From NCBI GenBank assembly GCA_020050895.1, contig JAGVJW010000018.1, forward strand, positions 1 through 7,857: a stretch of 7,857 nt of DNA, read 5' to 3'. Positions 1 through 5,656 of this stretch are shown here, one piece after another. Each line of letters begins with the position of its first letter. Position 1 is the stretch's first letter. The position numbers and the translations under genes were made by a program. The DNA is from a bacterium. Its GTDB lineage: Bacteria > Bacteroidota > Ignavibacteria > Kapaibacteriales > Kapaibacteriaceae. The notes beneath the pieces are model-generated. The model made no database searches, had not been told where the DNA came from, and saw only the letters and a program-made list of their open reading frames with translations.

Positions 1-1
1 G

Positions 2-328
2 GGAATTGAATTGTCAGGGGGTACTGAACCCAGCGGTGCACCATCCAATCGATCTTTTGCAGTGGTATCTGCGCAAACTCCACAGGGGTATTTGGAGTTA
101 CACGATGTAACGGCCTACCTCTGCATTGAACCCGACGAGGTGATGTTTATTGCCAAGCGTGAAGACAGGTTTTCATCGCTGGTAGTTGGACAAGCCGGAA
201 CATGTTCCCTGTTTTCGAATATTGACCCGTCGATTATCAAAGCCGACCTCACGGAAATTGATCCGACATTGCTTATGGCTGCAATGCAGTTGTCGTTGGC
301 TGAGATGCTGCTCGAATCGCTGCCTTAG
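2..328 (+). CDS. Hypothetical protein, 3' part of a gene entering from the left edge
   Basis: The frame is open to the window edge and ends at TAG 326-328, giving about 108 residues. The first possible start inside the window is a TTG at 11 with no convincing ribosome site, and the first in-frame ATG is at 140, so the true start is probably upstream and this is a C-terminal part. The visible protein has a Ser/Gly/Pro-rich beginning (TEPSGAPSNRS). A compact alpha/beta-looking segment follows, with acidic stretches (CIEPDEV, ADLTEIDP) and a closing amphipathic helix (LMAAMQLSLAEMLLESL). I see no signal peptide, membrane segment or catalytic motif and do not recognise the family. A strong terminator follows 21 bases after the stop, so this is the last gene of its transcription unit. 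Coding status is likely because the frame is long and the stop sits neatly before the terminator. Confidence 0.6.
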   Translation, partial: GIELSGGTEPSGAPSNRSFAVVSAQTPQGYLELHDVTAYLCIEPDEVMFIAKREDRFSSLVVGQAGTCSLFSNIDPSIIKADLTEIDPTLLMAAMQLSLAEMLLESLP

Positions 329-349
329 AAATCTAACAGTTTACACGCC

Positions 350-385
350 ATGCCGGGTATCTCTTGATACCCGGCATCATTTTTC
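350..385 (+). terminator. Rho-independent terminator between the first gene and ybeY
   Basis: A perfect 12-bp inverted repeat (ATGCCGGGTATC at 350-361, GATACCCGGCAT at 366-377) with a TCTT loop is followed by CATTTTTC. This is a GC-rich stem with a T tract, the classic intrinsic terminator form. It ends only a few bases before the ybeY start codon at 389. Confidence 0.88.
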
Positions 386-388
386 AGG

Positions 389-796
389 ATGGCTTTAAAA
401 GTTACATTAACAAACTCCACTCCACACCGGTACACCGGACGTAAGGCAGTTCTCGACGGTGTTGAACGTGCACTGAAGTCAAATAAGCTGCGTCATGGAA
501 GGGTCGACATTATTCTTGTTACCGATGCCGACATCAAGAAAATGCATAAGCGGTGGTTTAACGATGGTACGGTAACCGATGTGATTACATTTCCAATCGA
601 AGAGCAGCAACCTATCCTTGCTGAGATCTATATCAGCCTTGATAGAGCAAGGTATCAGGCAGGAATTTACAAGGTGTCAGTGCGCAACGAGCTCTGTCGG
701 CTGGCCATCCACGGAGCCCTCCACCTTGCTGGTTTCACCGACGCTACAGCCGAGGAAAAGCATCGCATGCATGAACTTGAAAACCGCTATATTTAG
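389..796 (+). CDS. ybeY: Endoribonuclease YbeY (rRNA maturation factor)
   Basis: YbeY is a cytoplasmic metal-dependent endoribonuclease of the UPF0054 family, acting in 16S rRNA 3'-end maturation and ribosome quality control. The 135-residue product has the family length. It carries the TDVITFP motif (residues 63-69), the strand/helix piece LAEIYIS (78-84, the usual LGDIxIS position) and the metal site H108-GAL-H112-L-A-G-F-T-D118, followed by an EEKHRMHELE helix with the conserved Met127. The third ligand is Asp118 instead of the His of the HxxxHxxxxxH proteobacterial form; as I recall, this replacement is usual in Bacteroidota relatives, so it is not evidence of inactivation. The ATG at 389 fits the family N-terminus. 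The preceding CAGG is at most a weak Shine-Dalgarno. The next gene starts 25 bases after the stop, so the two are probably cotranscribed. Confidence 0.93.
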   Translation: MALKVTLTNSTPHRYTGRKAVLDGVERALKSNKLRHGRVDIILVTDADIKKMHKRWFNDGTVTDVITFPIEEQQPILAEIYISLDRARYQAGIYKVSVRNELCRLAIHGALHLAGFTDATAEEKHRMHELENRYI

Positions 797-821
797 TTTG
801 AAGTTGATAATTGGAATTTGA

Positions 822-1304
822 ATGAGCGATCGTTACACCGTTGAACGCATCATGGAAATTATCGCCTACGTTATTGGCGTAGGGAGTAAAGGAACGCCCC
901 TGGCAAAGGTCGACATGGGCGAGCTGCATCGATTGGGTTATACCGACAGTGAAATCAGCGCTGCATTATCGTGGATCCTCGAGAAAGCTCAAGATACTTC
1001 CGGTAAGAATGAACGTGGTACACAGGGACAAGGCGATGCAGGTTCGTTTCGTATCCTGCATGGCATAGAAGCCGAGACCATCACACCAGAAGGCTGGGGG
1101 TTGTTGCTCTCCTACGTCAACCTCGGTTTCCTCACCAACGACGACGTCGAACAAATCATCGAACGCGCCATGATGATGGCCAACGAAACAATCGTCGACG
1201 TTCCCGAAGTCCGCACCCTCGTTGCCGTATACGTCATGCATCGTGGTCCCCTGCCACTCAGTGGCAGCCGCAGCCTACTCAGCGGCACGGACTCCATCAA
1301 TTAA
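822..1304 (+). CDS. DUF494/Smg-like family protein
   Basis: The 160-residue soluble protein resembles the DUF494 (Smg) family, whose molecular role is unsettled. The N-terminal part has the two-helix arrangement ERIMEIIAYVI (8-18) and ELHRLGYTDSEISAALSWILEKAQ (34-57), matching the family pattern in which a GF/GY-then-helix ends in ALxWL. A low-complexity Gly/Gln/Asn linker spans about 58-75. The C-terminal part contains RILHGIEAETITPEGWGLL (78-96), LGFLTNDDVEQIIERAMMM (101-119) and a VRTLVAVYVMHR segment (130-141), which fit the R-E-L / GxL / ExVIxR / LKxxVLMVL order of DUF494. The last 19 residues, rich in Ser, Leu and Gly, look disordered. The assignment rests on remembered family patterns rather than a profile search. 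It follows ybeY by 25 bases, with no clear Shine-Dalgarno. Confidence 0.75.
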   Translation: MSDRYTVERIMEIIAYVIGVGSKGTPLAKVDMGELHRLGYTDSEISAALSWILEKAQDTSGKNERGTQGQGDAGSFRILHGIEAETITPEGWGLLLSYVNLGFLTNDDVEQIIERAMMMANETIVDVPEVRTLVAVYVMHRGPLPLSGSRSLLSGTDSIN

Positions 1305-1334
1305 CCGTAAAACCGCTTGATAATCTCCTTTTTT

Positions 1335-1350
1335 TGTAAGGGGGCTTACA
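1335..1350. other. Short perfect hairpin between the DUF494 gene and tRNA-Arg
   Basis: TGTAAG (1335-1340) and CTTACA (1345-1350) form a perfect 6-bp stem around a GGGG loop. A seven-T run lies on its 5' side (1329-1335), so it does not have the layout of a + strand terminator. It may still slow or end transcription from the DUF494 gene, or serve as a processing element before the tRNA. The structure is plain in the sequence; its role is not. Confidence 0.4.
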
Positions 1351-1382
1351 TTGCATATCAATAATTTCCCGCCACAAAACAT

Positions 1383-1456
1383 GGCCTCGTAGCTCAGCTG
1401 GACAGAGCGACGCTTTCCTAAAGCGTGGGTCGGAGGTTCGAGTCCTCTCGAGGCCG
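1383..1456 (+). tRNA. tRNA-Arg, anticodon CCT
   Basis: A complete 74-nt cloverleaf is visible. The acceptor stem is GGCCTCG (1383-1389) paired with CGAGGCC (1449-1455), with discriminator G1456. The D stem is GCTC/GAGC, the anticodon stem is ACGCT/AGCGT around the loop TTCCTAA with anticodon CCT, the variable loop is GGGTC, and the T arm is GGAGG-TTCGAGT-CCTCT with one G-U pair. CCA is not encoded. Anticodon CCT reads AGG, so it should carry arginine. The 3' end is followed at once by tandem repeats and a tyrosine recombinase gene, making this tRNA the likely integration target of the downstream element. The gene is intact, as expected when the element restores the tRNA end on insertion. Confidence 0.96.
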
Positions 1457-1457
1457 C
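1433..1457 (+). other. Candidate attL/attB core at the tRNA-Arg 3' end
   Basis: Many tyrosine-recombinase elements use the T arm and acceptor 3' strand of a tRNA gene as the crossover core. Here that segment directly adjoins arm-like repeats and the int gene, which points away from the tRNA. The core is inferred from position only. No second copy of this segment was found by eye elsewhere in the window, so the matching attR is outside it or has been lost. Confidence 0.35.
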
Positions 1458-1470
1458 AGATAGCTGAGCA

Positions 1471-1500
1471 CCAGCGAACACCTGCGAACATCAGCGAACA
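1471..1500 (+). repeat. Three tandem 10-bp repeats next to the tRNA 3' end
   Basis: CCAGCGAACA (1471-1480), CCTGCGAACA (1481-1490) and TCAGCGAACA (1491-1500) lie head to tail, sharing GCGAACA in every unit. The 10-bp period would place each unit on the same face of the helix. They start 15 bases after the tRNA and lie about 150 bases before the int start. That is where tyrosine recombinases or their accessory factors usually bind arm sites. The repeat is seen directly; the binding role is inference. Confidence 0.8.
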
Positions 1501-1535
1501 TTAAATACATGATTTTAATACACTTAGAAGAATAG

Positions 1536-1644
1536 CTACTGACCGTCCTGTTCGTATGTGTTTTTTGGATATTTCAATTTTTCGTCAGTAATTTCGTCAG
1601 TAGCCGACCTCGCGACTGCTTCTCTTGCACAACTACTGACGAAA
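1536..1644. repeat. Four GTCAGTA(G) motifs in the int leader, including a 12-bp inverted pair
   Basis: The motif appears as CTACTGAC at 1536-1543, TTTCGTCAGTA at 1580-1590, TTTCGTCAGTAG at 1592-1603 and CTACTGACGAAA at 1633-1644. The middle two are direct repeats offset by 12 bp. The third and fourth are perfect 12-bp inverted copies separated by 29 bases. The last copy ends 6 bases before the int ATG at 1651, where a ribosome site would be expected. Plausible roles are recombinase arm sites, an operator for autoregulation of int, or an RNA stem hiding the int start. Confidence 0.7.
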
Positions 1645-1650
1645 ATCACA

Positions 1651-2916
1651 ATGCGTGTTTCCTTTTATCTCGACCGGCCTACGGCACCTCAAAGTGTCGT
1701 GATGCTCAACGTCGCTTTTCGAAGCAAGCGCTTCCGATTCTCTACGGGAATCTCTACCGATCCGAAGCAGTGGAATGATGATCGGCAAGAACCCAAATCC
1801 AACGATCCACACCAGAACATTAACCGGCGTCGGTTAAACTCAATACGCGAGGCAATCGACCGCGCATACCACGAGTTGAGTTTTTCCGATAAGGCAAAGC
1901 TGATCAGCGATAGTGAGGTAGAAGCGTTCAAAACTCGCATCGAGACATTTCTCATAGCAGATAAGCCAAAGCAGCGCGATGCAAGTTTCTTAGAACAGTT
2001 TCAAGAGTTCATTGATACCTACACCATACGCTCTCCCGAAGGTCTTGTAACAACGAAGCGTCCTAGCGACGTGACTCTAGCTCGGTACAGAACTACACTC
2101 GAATCACTGAAGGCATGGTCGAAAGCAAAACGTGTTACCCTTGACTACACCAAGATCGACGAGACTTTCTATCAGCACTATTGCGACTGGCTTCGCACGG
2201 CTAAAGGCTTGTTCGACGCAACAGTTGCAAACTACATTAAAACGATAAAGACGTTTATGAAATGGGCTCGTCGAAAAGGATATCACCAGACGACTGCATA
2301 CGAAGAGTTTTACCGCGACAACAGAAACAGCGAATCAATCGCACTCACATTGGACGAACTGCAAACGATTAGAAATCTAGACCTCACAGATTCACTACGT
2401 CTTTCTCGTACACGCGATCACTTTCTGTTACAGGTGTACACTGGCATGAGGTACGGTGATCTGAAATTATTACAGCCACATCACTTTGACATACAATCCG
2501 GTGTGATTCGCTATTCAACTCAGAAGAACGATACCCGCTGCATCATTCCCATTACACGTCCAATGAAAGAAATCATTAAGAAGTATCCTTCCCTACTGTT
2601 TGAGTTTTCATCCAGTGTAAAGCAGAATCTTTATCTCAAGGAATTGGCACAGCGCGCAAACATGGCGCAACAAACCACGATCATTCGATTCAGTGCAGGC
2701 AAGAGAGTCGAGGAAATCAAATCGCGTGCAGAATTGCTCACGACACATGTTGCACGTCGAACATTTGCATCGTTATCGGTCAGGTTTGGCGTCCCGGAAG
2801 CAGTCATTGCATCTGTTACTGGACATTCACCAAAAGGAATCCTTCAATCACACTACATCCGTTTGGATGAGCAATCCATCTGTGAATTGGTTTGCAATGC
2901 ATGGGAGAGACTATGA
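1651..2916 (+). CDS. Tyrosine recombinase/integrase of the Bacteroidota type
   Basis: A site-specific DNA recombinase of the phage-integrase family, cutting through a 3'-phosphotyrosine link. From the ATG at 1651 it has 421 residues. The N-terminal arm-binding region (1-45, VSFYLDRP...FRFSTGISTDPKQWN) is typical of Bacteroides transposon integrases. A SAM-like core-binding domain spans about 112-225 and the catalytic domain about 232-421. The catalytic residues are all present: R267 (TGMRYGDL), K292 (QKNDTR), H366 and R369 (HVARR), H392 (TGHS) and the nucleophile Y402 (SHYIRL). The frame is open back to an ATG at 1558, but the added 31 residues lack family resemblance and cover the repeat-rich leader, so 1651 is preferred. 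No Shine-Dalgarno is evident. It lies about 195 bases after tRNA-Arg, its likely target, and overlaps the next gene by ATGA. Confidence 0.93.
   Translation: MRVSFYLDRPTAPQSVVMLNVAFRSKRFRFSTGISTDPKQWNDDRQEPKSNDPHQNINRRRLNSIREAIDRAYHELSFSDKAKLISDSEVEAFKTRIETFLIADKPKQRDASFLEQFQEFIDTYTIRSPEGLVTTKRPSDVTLARYRTTLESLKAWSKAKRVTLDYTKIDETFYQHYCDWLRTAKGLFDATVANYIKTIKTFMKWARRKGYHQTTAYEEFYRDNRNSESIALTLDELQTIRNLDLTDSLRLSRTRDHFLLQVYTGMRYGDLKLLQPHHFDIQSGVIRYSTQKNDTRCIIPITRPMKEIIKKYPSLLFEFSSSVKQNLYLKELAQRANMAQQTTIIRFSAGKRVEEIKSRAELLTTHVARRTFASLSVRFGVPEAVIASVTGHSPKGILQSHYIRLDEQSICELVCNAWERL
2903..2908 (+). promoter_or_regulatory. Ribosome binding site deciding the start of the int partner gene
   Basis: GGGAGA (2903-2908) inside the last codons of int precedes ATG 2913 by four bases. 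That ATG overlaps the int stop as ATGA (2913-2916). This favours 2913 over the earlier in-frame ATGs at 2892 and 2901 and points to translational coupling. Confidence 0.65.
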
Positions 2917-3947
2917 AACAAACTGATCTCTTCAACATGCACCCTATGGCTTGGACGCATGCGCAAGCGATACTCAATCAGGAAATTGAGATGCTCAAAC
3001 AAGGAGCATCAAAAGATCAGCGCATAGAGTTCCTTCGTGAAGAATGCGCACGTCTAGTTCGACTGTCGGAAATCACCCTCGTCGATTCGATGAACTCCGT
3101 CTTTGTTGAACTGAGTCGCAACGACGTAGTTCACGGGCTGGACGAAATGCACGACAGATTCCAATCTTTTGGTTTTATTGGTACACTGCGTAGTCTTCGT
3201 AATCACCAACGGGCATTGGGAATTGAAAACAGTGGACTGGATGCTGTTTCAGTTCAATGCGCGATTGCTGTGCTTGAGCACGACGACGCTTTCATCGAAA
3301 TACTGAAGCAAGTTTTCCCTCCGTTTCTAGAGACGATACTTGATTCCGAAGAAATTGCTTCAGTGCAGAACGAACTGATCAAGCTCAACGATCAGCGCAT
3401 GTTGATGTCTGAAAAGGAACATCAGGCAGTTAGTCTAATTACCAATGCGCTGCAACAGTTCGACGTTGCACGACTCAACTTCAACGACATGAATGTGCGT
3501 GACGTTGCCTACCTGCGAGGTCGCATGTTAGACGTCGAGATTGTCGACATGCTTACTATTCTTGTCAGTCGTCTTGGACCGAGTGTACTTGCGCAGTTTC
3601 TATCAGCAACGCGTGAATCACAGATCGAGATCTACTCGAATGTTTTGACGGCACTAATCAACGAGCGGCTGGGTCAACTTGAAATTAGTACTGTCTTCCC
3701 CACCCCGATCGTTGCTATGGCTGATACCCAGTCGACAAACCCAAACTTGGTCGAAGCGAGCAAAGGCTCGTCTCACAATGCTAACCTTCCGGATCTAATG
3801 ACACTGAGCGAGGTAATGGACTACTTGAAGATTTCGCGCACGGCATTGTTCCAGCTTAGGAAAGCAGGAGCGCTCGAGGTCAGACACGTAGGCACATCCG
3901 TTAGGATTACGCGCGGTAGTGTACTTCAATACTTGGATTTGAAGTAG
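2913..3947 (+). CDS. Int-coupled protein with C-terminal excisionase-type helix-turn-helix
   Basis: The product has 344 residues. The C-terminal 50 or so (about 295-342, LMTLSEVMDYLKISRTALFQLRKAGALE...) match the HTH_17/MerR-like fold of excisionases: a 'sevaeyLkiSrtal' helix pair, then a short wing (VRHVGTSVRITRGSVLQYLD). A Ser/Asn-rich linker (about 270-293) joins it to about 265 residues that look almost wholly helical, with charged amphipathic stretches (EIEMLKQGASKDQRIEFLREE, EIASVQNELIKLNDQ). I do not recognise this N-terminal part. There is no signal peptide or membrane segment. Four-base overlap with int and a good ribosome site imply coupled expression. A DNA-binding partner cotranscribed with an integrase suggests a directionality factor or regulator of excision; it is much larger than ordinary Xis proteins. 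The HTH call is fairly sure, the role is inference. Confidence 0.85.
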   Translation: MKQTDLFNMHPMAWTHAQAILNQEIEMLKQGASKDQRIEFLREECARLVRLSEITLVDSMNSVFVELSRNDVVHGLDEMHDRFQSFGFIGTLRSLRNHQRALGIENSGLDAVSVQCAIAVLEHDDAFIEILKQVFPPFLETILDSEEIASVQNELIKLNDQRMLMSEKEHQAVSLITNALQQFDVARLNFNDMNVRDVAYLRGRMLDVEIVDMLTILVSRLGPSVLAQFLSATRESQIEIYSNVLTALINERLGQLEISTVFPTPIVAMADTQSTNPNLVEASKGSSHNANLPDLMTLSEVMDYLKISRTALFQLRKAGALEVRHVGTSVRITRGSVLQYLDLK

Positions 3948-4004
3948 AAAATGCTCGAAGCTTGCCGAACGCTGCTGACTGATCCGAGGCGTTGACCGTG
4001 TTGC

Positions 4005-4110
4005 GAACGAAATGAACCTCCTGCGACAACGGGACTTTCACCCACGACCTTCATGAGAACGAAATGAACCTGCGGTGGCGTCAAATCCTGTCCGGTAGAA
4101 GAAATGACCT
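4005..4110 (+). repeat. Direct repeats downstream of the int/HTH pair
   Basis: GAACGAAATGAACCT occurs exactly twice, at 4005-4019 and 4057-4071 (offset 52), and a shortened copy GAAGAAATGACCT is at 4098-4110. Copies one and three are each followed by CCTGCGA or TCCTGCGA (4018-4026, 4111-4118), while copy two is followed by TGCGG. The first copy is preceded by GC, giving GCGAAC as in the repeats beside the tRNA. The sites could be protein-binding arms at the other side of the module. Confidence 0.7.
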
Positions 4111-4186
4111 TCCTGCGAAAGACCACGGGTTATGCGGCGGTATCTTTTGCCAATATCGGGCCCTCAGAAGCTCCGTATTACTGTTC

Positions 4187-4242
4187 CGTGTCGTTTCGTG
4201 GCGTTCTGTTTACGTCAAAGACACATTGCGTGTCGTTCCGTG
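4187..4242 (+). repeat. Pair of 14-bp direct repeats
   Basis: CGTGTCGTTTCGTG (4187-4200) and CGTGTCGTTCCGTG (4229-4242) differ at one base and are offset by 42. They follow the previous repeat set in the same gene-poor stretch. No function can be assigned. Confidence 0.6.
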
Positions 4243-4507
4243 AAGGTTCTGTGTGACCTTCCCCCAATTCAGTTGTCAGTGAACCTGATCAATGAGTTGT
4301 TGTTTCAAGTAGTTTTCAAATTCAACAGACCGTATGTTAAAAAGGCCGCAAGACTCCGAGACTTTAGTAGGTTAGAGTTTCAGATCATCAATCCATTCTA
4401 CCGGTGGAAGAGATATTTCCAAATGTTGTGGAAGAGCGATCCAGTGGTTGGTTGAATTATGCCGCCATTTTCAGTTCTCCATCTATGTACACGACACCGT
4501 CAAGTAC

Positions 4508-4688
4508 TGCACTGGTCCCGAAAAAATAGACACTCCGCATAGTCAGTATTTTATCACACTGACAGGAGAGACTCATGAGAAAACAGGGTAATGAATTCAC
4601 CGATGAATTCAGGATGGAAGTGTTGGGGCTGGTCGAACGTGGCCGCGCGATTCGAGAGGTAGCCCGTGAAATGGGAGTCGGAGAGCAA
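4508..4688 (+). mobile_element. Left-end fragment of an IS3-family element
   Basis: A likely terminal repeat starts at 4508 with TGCACTGGTCCCG, followed by an A run and AGACACTCC. This 5'-TG start and CCCGAAAAA pattern is typical of IS3-family ends. It is followed by a leader with the ribosome site AGGAG and an orfA start at 4575. The similarity stops at about 4688, where orfB of a different IS3 element begins on the other strand. Only about 180 bp of the element remains, so it cannot move by itself. No target duplication can be defined because its other end is gone. Confidence 0.7.
4575..4688 (+). pseudogene. IS3-family orfA, 5' fragment
   Basis: From ATG 4575 (AGGAG at 4564-4568) the first 38 residues read as an IS3/IS911-type OrfA helix-turn-helix: EFTDEFRMEVLGLVERGR, then IREVAREMGVGEQ. 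The family would continue TLRNWV or similar; here it changes to unrelated residues after GEQ at about 4688. The rest of the open frame to 4997 is antisense to the neighbouring orfB and is not real coding. The intact protein would be the DNA-recognition half of the transposase; this remnant should be inactive. Confidence 0.75.
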
Positions 4689-5294
4689 GCGTGTGCGTTG
4701 ACAGACTTTTGCACGTTGAACGCCGGTGCGCTCATGTGCCAGGTCGAGCGTTGCCGTCACATCCTCGGTTGCCATATTCGTGCACAGCTTCCACGCGATG
4801 ATGTAGCGCGAGTAATCATCCAACACCGTCGACAGGTAGTACCATCCCCAGCCGACGACATGCAGATACGTGAAATCTGTCTGCCACATCTCGTTGATCC
4901 ATCGTGTGGGATGTTTGAACTTCTCCGACGCAGAAATAAGAATGTAGTTCGGGCTGGTGATCAGATCACGTTCCTTCAGGATGCGCAGCACACTTGACTC
5001 AGAGATGAAGTAGCCTTCATTGTCCGTGATGTACCACGCCAGCTCACGAGGAGTTAGATCAGGTTTATCCAGTGCCACCTCGACCACATGCGATCGCACT
5101 TCATCAGGAATGCGGTTCCATGTCTTCTTACGAGTACATGCAGTCCGGTCGAGTTCACCGCGCAGATGCTTACCGTACCAATCGTAGAACGTTGAGTGGG
5201 CGATATCAAGTTCACGTAGCACACAGGAAACAGACACGTCTGCCTGTTCTACCATGCGAATAATCTCCCGTTTCTCGGCAGTGGTGTAGGTCAT
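4677..5294 (-). pseudogene. IS3-family transposase OrfB, truncated
   Basis: The DDE (rve-type) integrase domain of an IS3 transposase. About 206 residues match the family. They include the N-terminal HTH_21-like part (EKREIIRMVEQADVSVSCVL, HSTFYDWY), WNRIPDEV, the segment LAWYITDNEGYFISESSVLRIL, the first catalytic Asp in WQTDFTYLHV (D140), the strand WGWYYLSTVLDDYSRYIIAWKL, and the second Asp in RLLSD (D206). After that Asp the usual NGxxY and the whole region with the catalytic Glu are lost. The open frame runs on to 4554 through antisense of the other element, giving a 246-codon chimera that should not be active. The start overlaps the orfA stop as ATGA (5294-5291). Confidence 0.85.
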
Positions 5295-5656
5295 AGATAC
5301 TCCGAGTCGGCTCCCATACCACTCAAGCTTTCTTTTAGCACCCGTGTCTTGAGGATGCTCTCTGCCAGTGCCGCCTTGAGTTGCTCGTTCTCCTTGCGAA
5401 GACTCGATACCTCGGTTGATGTGGCTTCACGTTCTGTATCACCGCTCAGACGTTTCTTGCCGGCTTCCAGAAACTCTTTGCTCCACGTGTAATACTGCTG
5501 TGGCGAGATACCTTCTTTTCTGCACAACTCCGCAATGCTCTCCTCTCCACGTAACCCCTCCAAGACCACCCTCACCTTCTCTTCAGAAGAAAACTTCCTG
5601 CGTGTGCGTCGTTGTATTTCCTTTACAACCTTCTCCGGGATGGTGCTCCTTGCCAT
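5291..5656 (-). CDS. IS3-family transposase OrfA (helix-turn-helix subunit)
   Basis: The 121-residue product has an HTH_Tnp_1 domain at about 20-62 (RKFSSEEKVRVVLEGLRGEESIAEL... then EGISPQQYYTWSKEF). A leucine-zipper-like coiled coil follows at about 84-108 (SSLRKENEQLKAALAESIL), the arrangement by which OrfA subunits bind the IS ends and multimerise. The start at 5656 has GGAGG at 5662-5666, five bases upstream; the in-frame ATG at 5668 overlaps that site and is less likely. In this family OrfA alone usually regulates, while OrfAB made by frameshifting carries out transposition. Here orfB is truncated, so OrfA is complete but without a working partner from this copy. Confidence 0.85.
   Translation of the reverse strand: MARSTIPEKVVKEIQRRTRRKFSSEEKVRVVLEGLRGEESIAELCRKEGISPQQYYTWSKEFLEAGKKRLSGDTEREATSTEVSSLRKENEQLKAALAESILKTRVLKESLSGMGADSEYL

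Larger units (their letters stand above)
3948..4507. other. Gene-poor stretch between the integration module and the IS3 graveyard
   Basis: About 560 bases without a convincing gene. It holds the two sets of short direct repeats listed separately (4005-4110 and 4187-4242). A 107-codon frame at 4132-4455 has a composition (many Arg, Phe, Leu, Pro) and lack of ribosome site that do not support coding. Just outside the left IS3 end, the - strand reads a short open tail ending at TAA 4457-4459 (...VVYIDGELKMAA), perhaps the remnant of a gene that the IS interrupted. Confidence 0.5.

Noticed and set aside
1471..1500. CRISPR-like array
   Set aside because: Units are 10 bp with no spacers and no cas genes are present; they are tandem binding-site-like repeats.
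1558..1650. 31-residue N-terminal extension of the integrase
   Set aside because: The added residues do not resemble integrase N-termini, cover the repeat-rich leader, and the family start pattern (VSFYLDRP...) fits ATG 1651.
4132..4455. 107-codon open frame on the + strand in the gene-poor stretch
   Set aside because: No ribosome site, unusual composition rich in Arg, Phe and Leu, overlap with direct repeats and no recognisable motif; most likely a chance open frame.
4554..4676. Last 41 codons of the open orfB frame
   Set aside because: They are antisense to the orfA fragment of another IS3 element and do not match the OrfB family after LLSD.
4689..4997. Continuation of the + strand orfA fragment as a 140-residue protein
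   Set aside because: After GEQ the frame is only the antisense of orfB and has no OrfA similarity.
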